From Atopostipes suicloacalis DSM 15692 (GTDB taxonomy: Bacteria; Bacillota; Bacilli; Lactobacillales; Carnobacteriaceae_A), in NCBI RefSeq assembly GCF_900129085.1, contig NZ_FQUF01000017.1:1-55865 (forward strand): a stretch of 55,865 nucleotides of DNA, written 5' to 3'. Below the pieces are notes generated by a model. The model searched no databases. It worked only from the letters and a program-made list of their open reading frames with translations, and had not been told where the DNA came from. A program made the translations under genes and the position numbers. Positions 29,129-37,870 of this stretch are shown piece after piece. The first letter of the stretch is position 1; every line of letters begins with the position of its first letter.

Positions 29129-29758
29129 TTAATTAAAAAATGGATTCGTAGTCATTTCATGGGCGAGGGTTGAACTTTCTCCGTGCCCAGGATAGATTGT
29201 AAAGGAACTGGGGAGCGTGAATAATTTTTGGCGGATATTGGGAATGAGTTCTTTGGGTTCACTTCCCGGAAAATCTGTCCGACCGACACTTCCAGCGAAT
29301 AGAGCATCCCCGGTGATGACAAATTCATCGTCCTCGAAAATAAAAGAAACGCCTCCAGGAGAATGGCCAGGAGTTGCGACAACTTTAAAGGTGAAATGGG
29401 CGATTTCTATCACTTCTTCTGGTTTAAATAAATATTCAGCTGGTCGAGCAGTAACCGATTCTCCTAACATCGCGGATAAATTTTTATTTGGATTGCTTAA
29501 CCATTCCTCTTCTTCAGCTGCCAAATAGACTGGAACCTCATAGCGATCGCGCAGGGTATCGACTGCTCCAATATGGTCATAATGCGCATGAGTCAATAAA
29601 ATAGCCACAGGTTTAACCTTCAACTCTTCGATGCGACTGATCAGAGTTGTCGGCTCGGCTCCTGGATCCACAACCAAGGCTTCATGATTTTCTGGATTGG
29701 AAATAATATAACAATTGGACTGAGCAGGTCCCACAGTCAAAGCATTCACTTGTAACAT
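29129..29758 (-). CDS. Metallo-beta-lactamase-fold hydrolase (glyoxalase II-like, YqgX type)
   Basis: A 209-residue soluble MBL-fold enzyme. The dinuclear metal motif THAHYDHIG, the downstream His in ATPGHSPGG, the bridging Asp in FVITGDALF, and the last His in YPGHG are all present. Length and motifs fit the short YqgX/GloB-like family that acts on thioesters such as S-lactoyl conjugates. The actual substrate is unproven. Confidence 0.9.
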   Translation of the reverse strand: MLQVNALTVGPAQSNCYIISNPENHEALVVDPGAEPTTLISRIEELKVKPVAILLTHAHYDHIGAVDTLRDRYEVPVYLAAEEEEWLSNPNKNLSAMLGESVTARPAEYLFKPEEVIEIAHFTFKVVATPGHSPGGVSFIFEDDEFVITGDALFAGSVGRTDFPGSEPKELIPNIRQKLFTLPSSFTIYPGHGESSTLAHEMTTNPFFN

Positions 29759-29958
29759 AGCGTTCTTCCTTTCTTGTTTTGCTCTCTTTTCTCTTCGAAA
29801 ATGACTTTAATTGTTTAAGTAATTTATTCTACCTTTTATTATAGCGAGTTTAGCTTTGAAATGAAACAATACTCATTTCCTAAAAAAATTGGTATACTAG
29901 ACCGAGAAGCATCGAGAAATTAGAATAGAGAAATAAATAGTTAAATAAGGAGAGTCTT

Positions 29959-30423
29959 ATGATTACGATAGTGACAAATAATGAAGAAGAAACGATAAAG
30001 TTTGCTAAAAAGCTAACGACATATTTAAAACCAGGAATGACCCTCTTGCTTGAGGGCGATTTGGGGGCTGGGAAAACAACCTTTACGAAAGGAATAGGTG
30101 AAGGACTAGATGTTGGCCGTATTATTAAGAGTCCTACCTATACAATTGTTCGTGAATATCCTAATGGAAAAATTCCTTTATACCATGTGGATTTATACCG
30201 TTTGACAGAAAATGAAGTTCCAGATTTAGGATTAGATGAATATTTTGAAGGGGACGGCATTTCGGTGGTGGAGTGGCCTTCTGTAGCCCCAGAAGATCTT
30301 CCAAACAATCATTTAGAAATTGAGCTTAAACGAGAGGATGAAAATCCAGAGAAACGTGTGATAACTCTTGAAGCCGTAGGGAAAGAATATGAAGAGGTAC
30401 TTGAACATTTTCAAAATGATTAA
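29959..30423 (+). CDS. tsaE: tRNA t6A biosynthesis ATPase TsaE (YjeE)
   Basis: P-loop ATPase needed for turnover of the TsaB-TsaD complex. The 154 residues contain Walker A GDLGAGKTT, the switch-like SPTYTIVREY and HVDLYRL. It lies alone, about 11.5 kb from tsaD, whereas Bacillus keeps tsaE, tsaB, rimI and tsaD together. AAGGAGAG precedes the ATG. Confidence 0.95.
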   Translation: MITIVTNNEEETIKFAKKLTTYLKPGMTLLLEGDLGAGKTTFTKGIGEGLDVGRIIKSPTYTIVREYPNGKIPLYHVDLYRLTENEVPDLGLDEYFEGDGISVVEWPSVAPEDLPNNHLEIELKREDENPEKRVITLEAVGKEYEEVLEHFQND

Positions 30424-30441
30424 ATAAGGAGTCTTATTGAC

Positions 30442-30471
30442 TTGCATTTAAGGTATTCTTTCTATTATAAT
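30442..30471 (+). promoter_or_regulatory. Promoter of the riboswitch-ATPase transcript
   Basis: TTGCAT at 30442-30447 and TATAAT at 30466-30471 are 18 bp apart, placing the start near 30478, directly upstream of the riboswitch. Confidence 0.8.
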
Positions 30472-30479
30472 ACGGGCAA

Positions 30480-30635
30480 CTGAATATTCATAAGGGAGTA
30501 ACTGGAGGGGGAACCCTCGTCAGTATCAACAACGATAAGTAACTAATTAAATTAGTTTACTGGTACTGCACTTAAATGGTGAGACTTATGCCCCCGGTTT
30601 TTTAAACTGGGCTGTGCATAAGTCTCTTTTTTAAT
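30480..30635 (+). ncRNA. Mn2+ riboswitch (yybP-ykoY family) with terminator
   Basis: The conserved AAGGGAGTA loop is at 30492-30500 and the second conserved region, with CCCTCGTCA, follows. The aptamer ends at about 30585 and runs into a strong hairpin: GAGACTTATGC at 30581-30591 pairs with GCATAAGTCTC near 30616-30626, then comes a T6 run. This is the usual arrangement in which bound Mn2+ prevents the terminator. The next gene is a P-type cation ATPase, as for the Lactococcus yoaB and pneumococcal mgtA members of this class. Fine structure was judged by eye. Confidence 0.87.
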
Positions 30636-30686
30636 AGTTTTCTCTAAAAAAATACCAAAAAAGGAATATAAGGAGGAAAATTAAAA

Positions 30687-33386
30687 ATGAATGAAATGGA
30701 TTCTTATCGGCAGTCAAGTGATGAGGTCATTGAAAAATTAGGTTCGAACGCCAAAACAGGACTAAGCTCAGACGAGGCAGCCAAACGCTTAGAAAAATAT
30801 GGACCCAACGAAATTCAAAAAGGGGAGCATACTTCGCTTTTACAGAAATTCATTGCACAATTTAAGGACTTTATGATCATTGTCTTGTTGGTTGCAGCGA
30901 TTGTGTCTTGGCTGGTAAGTGGTGATCTTGCCGATGCGGTTGTTATTTTAATTGTTGTTTTCTTAAATGCGATTATGGGTGTTTTCCAAGAAAGTAAAGC
31001 CGAAGAAGCGATTGATGCTTTACAAAGTATGGCTTCACCAGAAGCACATGTTCGACGGAATGGAAAAACAGAAGTGATGAAAAGTACAGAAATTGTACCA
31101 GGGGATATTGTTTTATTAGAAGCTGGAGATGTCGTTCCAGCAGACATGCGCCTCATTGAAGAAAACTCATTACAAGTTGAAGAGGCTGCTTTAACCGGTG
31201 AATCAGTTCCTACTGAAAAGGATGCGACACCTCTCGATGAAGAAGCTCAAATCGCCGACCGAACAAATATGGTTTATTCAAGTACAAATGTCACTTACGG
31301 ACGTGGGTTAGGTATTGTTACAAGTACTGCTATGGATACAGAAGTAGGACATATTGCTTCCATGCTTGAGACGACAGAAGCTAAAAAGACCCCCTTACAA
31401 GAGGATCAAGAAGATCTAGGAAAAGCTTTAACTTATATGATTATAGGAATTGCTATCCTAACCTTCTTTGTCGGAACCATCTTCCAAAATATTCCATGGG
31501 ATCAAATGTTGCTAGTCGCTGTTTCCTTAGCGGTAGCCGCCATTCCAGAAGGCTTACCAGCGATTACTACAATTATTTTATCGATTGGTACGCAAAATAT
31601 GGCGAATAGAAATGCTTTAGTTCGTTCATTGCCCGCTGTTGAAACCTTAGGAAGTACTCAAGTAATCGGTTCAGATAAAACAGGGACCCTAACCTTGAAT
31701 CAAATGACTATCGAAAAAGTTTATTATGATGGAGCGATTCATGACGATGATGAAGAAATAGATTTGACACATCCTCTAGTAAAATCAGTGACCTTTGCCA
31801 ATGATACAGATACAGATAATGAAGGAAATTTAGTGGGAGATCCGACAGAAGTCGCTATGGTTCGCTATGCTTTAGATAAAGGCTTTTATTTAGAAGAAGA
31901 ACTAAATAAAACACCTCGTATTGGTGAAGTTCCTTTTGATTCGGATCGTAAACTGATGTCTACCATTCACCAATTAGAGGATGGACGATATCTAGTGACA
32001 GTTAAGGGAGCACCCGATCAATTAATTGATCGAACGACCCAAATTTTTGAAAAAGGGGACGTTCGTGAATTAACAGATGCAGATAAAACCCATATTTTAG
32101 ATTCAAATAAAGAATTAGCCCAACAAGCTTTACGAGTTTTAGGTGGAGCTTACAAAATCATTGAAGAAGTACCATCTGAATTAAATACAGATACAATCGA
32201 AAAAGATTTAATCTTTACTGGTTTAGTAGCAATGATCGATCCGGAACGCGAAGAAGCTCGTGGATCTATTGAGAAAGCGCGTCGTGCAGGAATTCGTACC
32301 ATTATGATTACAGGAGACCATGCAATTACTGCTCAAGCGATTGCCGAACGATTAACGATTCTGGATGAAGCGGATGAAAATAATCAAAATCATGTCATCA
32401 CCGGGGCAGAACTTTCTGAGATGAGTGATGAAGAACTTGCTCATAATATTGAAAATTATTCCGTGTATGCGCGCGTTTCTCCTGAGCATAAAGTAAGAAT
32501 TATTCGTGCATGGCAAAGTAAAAATAAAGTCATTTCCATGACGGGAGACGGTGTCAACGATGCGCCTTCCTTGAAACAAGCTAACATTGGTGTAGGTATG
32601 GGAATTACCGGTACAGAAGTTTCTAAAGGAGCTTCCGACATGGTTTTAGCAGATGATAATTTTGCGACCATTGTTAAAGCGGTCGAAGAAGGACGTAAAG
32701 TTTTTACAAATATCCAAAAAGCCGTCCAGTATCTCCTATCTGCAAACTTAGGTGAAGTCCTCACTTTATTTATAGCGACTTTACTTGGCTGGCAAATTTT
32801 AGAACCGATTCATATTTTGTGGATTAACTTAGTTACCGATGTTTTCCCAGCGATTGCTTTAGGAATGGAAGAAGCAGAGAAAGATAGTATGGATTATGAA
32901 CCACGATCCCCTGAATCTAGCTTTTTATCCAATGGTGTCCTTCCAAGTATTATTTATCAAGGAATTCTTGAAGGAGCAGTTACTTTATTTGTTTATTGGT
33001 TTGGTCGTTATCAGTATGCACCAACCCTTGGACCAGGAGTAGATGCGATTAACTTGGCTGAAACGATGGCCTTTGCCACATTGGGTACTATTCAGCTATT
33101 CCATGCTTTTAATGTGAAACATGTTTTTGATTCACTATTTAGTACTAAACCCTTTAACAATAAATATTTAAACGGTGCTTCCCTACTTTCAGCCGCTTTA
33201 TTATATGGTGTAATCTTAATTCCAGGAATTAACAACTTCTTTGATGTTACTTTGCCAACGACTGAAGGTTGGTTAATTATTATTGGAGCTTCCGTAAGTA
33301 TTATTGTTTTTGTAGAGATTATTAAATGGATTTTCCGTAAAACTGGATTTGCTGATAAATACAAGAAAAAAGCTATTAAACTTTAA
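30687..33386 (+). CDS. P2-type cation-transporting ATPase, probable Mn2+/Ca2+ exporter
   Basis: An 899-residue P-type ATPase with the full domain order: N-terminal cytoplasmic segment, actuator with TGES, about ten membrane helices, PEGLPA in helix 4, phosphorylated Asp330 in DKTGTLT, KGAPD, and TGDGVNDAPSLK. It is closest in layout to the PMR1/SERCA-like calcium and manganese pumps. The upstream Mn2+ riboswitch argues for removal of excess Mn2+, as shown for related streptococcal and lactococcal pumps. Specificity here is inferred from that. AAGGAGGA precedes the ATG. Confidence 0.93.
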   Translation: MNEMDSYRQSSDEVIEKLGSNAKTGLSSDEAAKRLEKYGPNEIQKGEHTSLLQKFIAQFKDFMIIVLLVAAIVSWLVSGDLADAVVILIVVFLNAIMGVFQESKAEEAIDALQSMASPEAHVRRNGKTEVMKSTEIVPGDIVLLEAGDVVPADMRLIEENSLQVEEAALTGESVPTEKDATPLDEEAQIADRTNMVYSSTNVTYGRGLGIVTSTAMDTEVGHIASMLETTEAKKTPLQEDQEDLGKALTYMIIGIAILTFFVGTIFQNIPWDQMLLVAVSLAVAAIPEGLPAITTIILSIGTQNMANRNALVRSLPAVETLGSTQVIGSDKTGTLTLNQMTIEKVYYDGAIHDDDEEIDLTHPLVKSVTFANDTDTDNEGNLVGDPTEVAMVRYALDKGFYLEEELNKTPRIGEVPFDSDRKLMSTIHQLEDGRYLVTVKGAPDQLIDRTTQIFEKGDVRELTDADKTHILDSNKELAQQALRVLGGAYKIIEEVPSELNTDTIEKDLIFTGLVAMIDPEREEARGSIEKARRAGIRTIMITGDHAITAQAIAERLTILDEADENNQNHVITGAELSEMSDEELAHNIENYSVYARVSPEHKVRIIRAWQSKNKVISMTGDGVNDAPSLKQANIGVGMGITGTEVSKGASDMVLADDNFATIVKAVEEGRKVFTNIQKAVQYLLSANLGEVLTLFIATLLGWQILEPIHILWINLVTDVFPAIALGMEEAEKDSMDYEPRSPESSFLSNGVLPSIIYQGILEGAVTLFVYWFGRYQYAPTLGPGVDAINLAETMAFATLGTIQLFHAFNVKHVFDSLFSTKPFNNKYLNGASLLSAALLYGVILIPGINNFFDVTLPTTEGWLIIIGASVSIIVFVEIIKWIFRKTGFADKYKKKAIKL

Positions 33387-33413
33387 GAGTTTACTTTATA
33401 ATAATAACAAGAG

Positions 33414-33450
33414 GAGAGTGGTTTAGTGTTAAAAGCTAAGCCGCTTTTCC
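33414..33450 (+). terminator. Terminator of the P-type ATPase gene
   Basis: AGTGGTTTAG pairs with CTAAGCCGCTT using two G-U pairs and is followed by T residues. A second perfect hairpin (TTTTAAAGGG/CCCTTTTAAAA) follows near 33491-33515 and may act as backup. Confidence 0.75.
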
Positions 33451-33552
33451 ATACTTAAAGAAGTCTAAAAAAACAAATTGAAATTTTATCTTTTTAAAGG
33501 GATGCCCTTTTAAAAAACGTTGTTATAAAATAGTTCCGTAAGCTGTGAATAA

Positions 33553-33595
33553 AGAACAGTGAGAAAGATAGAAATTCGCAAGAAGCGAATGTTCT
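33553..33595 (+). promoter_or_regulatory. Nested hairpin in the leader of the CNNM/CorC gene
   Basis: AGAACA at 33553 pairs with TGTTCT at 33590-33595, and inside it ATTCGC pairs with GCGAAT around a 5-nt loop. The structure ends about 10 nt before the ribosome-binding site of the next gene. It matches no riboswitch class that I can name. Confidence 0.45.
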
Positions 33596-33622
33596 GAAAG
33601 AATAAGGAGAGAGAGTTGAATT

Positions 33623-35017
33623 ATGGATTCTTCCGGGAGTTCCCTATACACAGAGTTATTCATCATTATTGTATTAACTTTTATCAATGCATTTTTTGCG
33701 GCCGCTGAGATTGCTTATGTCTCAATTAACAAAAACAAGGTGAATCAATTAGCAGCAGAAGGTGACAAAAAAGCGATTCGAGTATTGAAATTATTGGACG
33801 ATGCAGATGATTTTCTAGCAACCATTCAAGTAGCCATCACATTTGCTGGTTTTCTATCGAGTGCGCAAGCCGCTACAAGTTTTGCTATAGTGTTTGCTGA
33901 ATATTTGCCTAATTTCCCAGGAACAGAAACCCTAGCTAAATTAGTCGTTACTTTGATTTTATCTTATTTTACCTTGGTTTTAGGGGAGTTATTTCCAAAA
34001 CAAATTGCTCTTCAAATGCCAGAAACGATTGCCATGAGCACAAGTGGTATTGTATCTGTTGCTCAAAAATTATTCCGACCTTTTATTTGGTTATTATCGG
34101 TCTCAACGGATTTATTGCAAAAAATCACACCCATTGATTTCACTGAAAAAGAAGAAAAATTCACTCGTGAAGAAATGCGGGTCATTTTGGAACAGAGTCG
34201 GGAAAGTGATAGTTTTGACACGGATGAGTTGGATATGATGGAAGGAGTTCTCTCATTAGATACGAAGATTGCTCGTGAGGTCATGGTTCCAAGAACCGAT
34301 ACTATTATGATTGATATTGATGACCCTTATGAAGAGAATTTAAACATTATTATTGATAGCCCCTATTCACGAATTCCCATCTATAAAAATGAAAAAGATA
34401 ATGTGATTGGGATTTTACACATGAAGACTCTTTTAAAAGAAGCTAGTGCCCGTGGCTTTTCGGAGATTGATTTACAAGAAATCTCGCATCGCCCGATGTT
34501 AGTTCCGTCAACCATTTATACCGATGATTTATTAATCGAATTTCAACGAGAACAACAGCATATGGCAATTTTAATTGATGAATATGGTGGAGTTGAAGGA
34601 ATCGTAACGATGGAAGATTTACTCGAAGAAATTGTGGGTGAAATTGATGACGAATCTGATGTAACCACCATGGGCGATATTCGAATTATTGATGATTTTA
34701 ATTATTATCTAAATGGTGGCTTGCTTATTGAAGACTTTAATGACTATTTCGATGAAGATATTGAAGCTGATGATGTGGATACTATCGCTGGCTTTATTAT
34801 TCATGAGATTGGCTATGTACCCGATACGGAAGAGCGAGTTTCCCTTCGGATTAATAGCTATGTCCTAACCACCAGCGAGATTTTAAATGGCCGTATTTAT
34901 GGCGTTCTTTTGAATATTGATGAAGAGCGAATGATTGAGGTCGACTATGTAGCGGCAGATGATTCTGGTGACAGAATATTAGTTGAAGATAAAAATAATG
35001 ATGGAACAGACGAATAA
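33623..35017 (+). CDS. CNNM/CorC-family transporter (hemolysin-like)
   Basis: A 464-residue membrane protein of the CNNM family, implicated in Mg2+ or Co2+ homeostasis; the name hemolysin is historical. The order is a DUF21 membrane domain (about 1-190, four helices, with AAAEIAYVSI and GELFPKQIAL), two CBS domains (about 210-330, starting EVMVPRTD), and a C-terminal CorC/HlyC domain (about 365-450). AAGGAGAG lies upstream of the ATG. It follows the Mn2+-linked ATPase but has its own leader. A weak terminator is at 35027-35060. Confidence 0.92.
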   Translation: MDSSGSSLYTELFIIIVLTFINAFFAAAEIAYVSINKNKVNQLAAEGDKKAIRVLKLLDDADDFLATIQVAITFAGFLSSAQAATSFAIVFAEYLPNFPGTETLAKLVVTLILSYFTLVLGELFPKQIALQMPETIAMSTSGIVSVAQKLFRPFIWLLSVSTDLLQKITPIDFTEKEEKFTREEMRVILEQSRESDSFDTDELDMMEGVLSLDTKIAREVMVPRTDTIMIDIDDPYEENLNIIIDSPYSRIPIYKNEKDNVIGILHMKTLLKEASARGFSEIDLQEISHRPMLVPSTIYTDDLLIEFQREQQHMAILIDEYGGVEGIVTMEDLLEEIVGEIDDESDVTTMGDIRIIDDFNYYLNGGLLIEDFNDYFDEDIEADDVDTIAGFIIHEIGYVPDTEERVSLRINSYVLTTSEILNGRIYGVLLNIDEERMIEVDYVAADDSGDRILVEDKNNDGTDE

Positions 35018-35026
35018 CTGAAGAAC

Positions 35027-35060
35027 ACTTACTTGAATAAAAAACAAGCAAGTATTTTTT
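35027..35060 (+). terminator. Terminator of the CNNM/CorC gene
   Basis: ACTTACTTG pairs with CAAGCAAGT with one mismatch, followed by T6. Confidence 0.7.
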
Positions 35061-35085
35061 ATTTGTAGACTCATTATGTTCGAAG

Positions 35086-35099
35086 TGTTGACGTTTACA
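35086..35099 (+). promoter_or_regulatory. Candidate CcpA cre site upstream of murB
   Basis: TGTTGACGTTTACA, read in reverse as TGTAAACGTCAACA, fits the cre consensus except for one position. It overlaps a possible -35 (TTGACG at 35088-35093). It is a short motif and may be chance. Confidence 0.35.
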
Positions 35100-35198
35100 C
35101 TAGAGAATTCACTACATTTCTTTTTGTGTTCATGTTATTATTAAGACGCTTAATTTATCAGACTCGAGATCGGCTTAAACGCGAAAGGATAGAATCTA

Positions 35199-36119
35199 GT
35201 GAATTATACTAATTTAATTAAACAATTTCCAAATTTAATCATAAAAGAAAATGAACCACTTTCAAATTATTCTTATACAAAAACAGGTGGACCAGCAGAT
35301 ATTTTGTTTTTTCCCGCTTCTATTGCGGAAGTAACGGCTGTGATCAATTGGACACGAGAAGAAGGTTATCCACTAACCATTTTAGGAAATGCCAGTAATT
35401 TAATTGTGCGCGATGGTGGAATACGAGGAGTTACGGTCATTTTAACGGAACTGAACCAAATTACTGTGGATAAAAATCGTCTAATCGCAGACTCTGGAGC
35501 ACCAATTATTGAAGTCAGTCAAGCAGCATACGAAGCGGAACTAACAGGGCTTGAATTTGCTTGTGGAATCCCTGGAAGTACTGGGGGAGCTGTTTATATG
35601 AATGCGGGGGCTTATGAGGGAGAAGTTAAAGATGTCATTGAAAAAGCAACTATTCTTACCTTAGATGGTGATATTATTGAAGTATCTAATGAAAACTTAG
35701 AATTTAGTTATCGCACCAGTAAGCTACAAAGCACCCACGATATTGTTTTAGACGTGACATTTAAATTAAAATCAGGAAATCCTGAAAAAATTAAAGATCG
35801 AATGGATGAATTAACCTTCTTAAGGACGTCAAAACAACCTCTAGAATATCCATCTTGTGGCTCTGTATTTAAACGTCCAACTGGGCACTTTACTGGAAAA
35901 CTTATTCAAGATGCAGGACTTCAAGGGCTAACTTGGGGTGGAGCACAAGTTTCGATAAAACATGCTGGTTTCATTGTGAACATTGATAACGCAACGGCTA
36001 CAGATTACATTGAACTTATCGAACATATTCAAGAAGTTATTTTAGAAAAATTTGATGTTGAACTTGAAAGAGAAGTGCGTATTATAGGTGAAAGCATCGA
36101 AGAAACATCAAGAATCTAA
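35199..36119 (+). CDS. murB: UDP-N-acetylenolpyruvoylglucosamine reductase MurB
   Basis: FAD enzyme that reduces UDP-GlcNAc-enolpyruvate to UDP-MurNAc in the cytoplasm. The 306 residues fit the type II MurB of Firmicutes. FAD-binding segments LGNASNLIVRDGGIRG and GIPGSTGGAVYMNAGAYEG are present, and PSCGSVFKRP holds the catalytic Ser. The start is GTG at 35199 with AAAGGA 9 nt upstream. In streptococci and enterococci murB leads directly into potABCD; here a terminator and a repeat array separate them. Confidence 0.96.
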   Translation: MNYTNLIKQFPNLIIKENEPLSNYSYTKTGGPADILFFPASIAEVTAVINWTREEGYPLTILGNASNLIVRDGGIRGVTVILTELNQITVDKNRLIADSGAPIIEVSQAAYEAELTGLEFACGIPGSTGGAVYMNAGAYEGEVKDVIEKATILTLDGDIIEVSNENLEFSYRTSKLQSTHDIVLDVTFKLKSGNPEKIKDRMDELTFLRTSKQPLEYPSCGSVFKRPTGHFTGKLIQDAGLQGLTWGGAQVSIKHAGFIVNIDNATATDYIELIEHIQEVILEKFDVELEREVRIIGESIEETSRI

Positions 36120-36135
36120 AAGGATAATTAAATAT

Positions 36136-36174
36136 AAAGGCTGACTTTCATTAAAATGAAGGTCGGCTTTTTTG
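36136..36174 (+). terminator. Terminator of murB
   Basis: AAGGCTGACTTTCAT pairs with ATGAAGGTCGGCTTT through several G-U pairs and is followed by a T6 run. Confidence 0.88.
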
Positions 36175-36206
36175 ATTGGCTAGTCTTTAATTGAAGATAG
36201 TCATTT

Positions 36207-36570
36207 TACCCTAAGAAGTGAGCAGATTTTTAGGACCCACTCCTGAGGGTAAAGCTGCTATCCTAACAAGTTGGACACATTTTCACGCTCACTTGTAAGG
36301 ATAGCGGGATTACCCTTACAAGTTGGACTCAATTTTTCACTTACTTGTGAGGGTAGAGCCGTTACCCTCACAAGTCGGACACATTTTCACGCTCACTTGT
36401 AAGGATAGAGGAACTACCCTAAGAAGTGGCGTATTTTTTATCCCCAACTCCTGAAGGTAGAGGAGCTACCCTAAGAAGTAGCGTATTTTTTATCACCAAC
36501 TCCTAAAGATAGAGGAGCTACCCTAAGAAGTAACGTATTTTTTATTACTAACTCCTGAGGGTAGAAGGAT
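36207..36570. repeat. Seven tandem 52-bp hairpin repeats
   Basis: Units start at 36207, 36259, 36311, 36363, 36415, 36467 and 36519, exactly 52 bp apart, with a decayed eighth start at 36571. Each has a left arm like TACCCTAAGAAGT or TACCCTCACAAGT and a right arm like ACTCCTGAGGGTA or ACTTGTGAGGGTA around an 18-20 nt loop, then an 11-nt linker. Two arm types exist, CACAAGT with ACTTGTG and AAGAAGT with ACTCCTG, with left and right changing together. It lies between murB and potA. From 36600 to 36700 nothing else was seen. Confidence 0.93.
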
Positions 36571-36701
36571 TATCTTCAACAGTGAAGGTACTTTTAATGA
36601 TTATTTGACCAATTAGTGTAAGTGGATCGTCTGTAACAAGCTAATAACAATTTACAAGACTCAAATTAAAATAAAAACATACAAATTCGTGTAAAAAAGG
36701 A

Positions 36702-36729
36702 TTGTATTTCACAGAAAAATAAATATAAT
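36702..36729 (+). promoter_or_regulatory. Promoter of the pot operon
   Basis: TTGTAT at 36702-36707 and TATAAT at 36724-36729 are 16 bp apart, just upstream of potA. Confidence 0.65.
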
Positions 36730-36767
36730 TAATGAAGCTAAAATGTATATAAATTGAGGTGAAGAAA

Positions 36768-37868
36768 TTGACAGAAGCCATTGTGACCTTTCAAAATGTA
36801 GAGAAAAAATATGATGAATCAACTGTATTGAAGGACATATCCTTCCAATTGGAAAGAGGGAAGTTTTATACGTTATTAGGACCATCAGGATGCGGAAAAA
36901 CAACTATTTTAAATTTGATTGCTGGTTTTACTGAAGCGAGTTCTGGGAATATAACGATTGACCATCAAGAAATTAATAATGTCCCCGCTTATAAAAGACA
37001 AGTGAATACCGTATTTCAAGATTATGCTTTATTTCCACACATGAATGTTTTTGATAATGTGGCATTTGGACTCCGCATGAAAAAACGTCCAAAGAAAGAA
37101 ATTAAAGAAAAAGTAGAAGAAGCCTTAGGAATGGTTCGATTAAAAGAATTCTCTAATCGCTCCATTACAGGGATGTCTGGAGGACAAAAGCAGCGGGTAG
37201 CTATTGCGCGAGCCTAAGTAAATGAACCAGAAGTTTTATTACTAGATGAACCACTATCAGCACTAGATTTAAAATTACGAACAGATATGCAATATGAATT
37301 AAGTGAACTTCAGAAACGATTAGGGATTACTTTTTTATTTGTTACTCATGACCAAGAAGAAGCTCTTGCCATGAGTGATATGATTTTTGTAATGAAAGAT
37401 GGAGAAATTGTCCAAAAAGGAAGTCCTATCGATATTTATGATGAACCGCTTAATCGCTATGTAGCTGATTTTGTTGGAGAAAGTAATATTGTTGAAGGTC
37501 ATATGGTGCAAGATTATCGTGTATCCTTTGCAGGTTATGAACTTGATTGCGTAGATGGGGGAATTCCTTCCAATGAGACCATTGATCTTGTGATTCGCCC
37601 AGAAGATTTAAAAATTACTTCACCTGAAACAGGAAAATTCGTTGCAACAGTAGACACGCAATTATTCCGAGGGGTCCATTATGAAATTATTTTGTATGAC
37701 CAAGTTGGGAATGAGTGGATGGTGCATTCCACGAAAAAAGCGGTTGAAGGTTCAACAGTAGGCCTTGATTTTTCTAGAGAAAGTATCCATGTCATGCGCC
37801 GAAAGGAATCAGAAGAAGACTTTTATAAACGTTTAGAAAAATACTCATTTGATCAAACGGAGGGGTAA
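36768..37868 (+). pseudogene. potA: Spermidine/putrescine ABC transporter ATPase PotA, interrupted by a nonsense codon
   Basis: The full frame would give 366 residues: Walker [11 protein letters not shown]-loop region, signature [14 protein letters not shown], Walker B LLLDEP, then the regulatory TOBE domain. Codon 150 (37215-37217) is TAA directly after the signature, exactly where homologues have a Leu codon; TTA to TAA is one base. The frame stays open before and after it with no indel. The TTG at 36768 is chosen for GAGGTGA 5 nt upstream. As read, the product lacks Walker B and should be inactive, although potB, potC and potD are intact. A sequencing error or readthrough is possible. Confidence 0.88.
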
Positions 37869-37870
37869 AT

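Noticed and set aside
36207-36570. CRISPR array
   Set aside because: All parts of the 52-bp unit drift, with no separate identical repeats and unique spacers, and there are no cas genes nearby.
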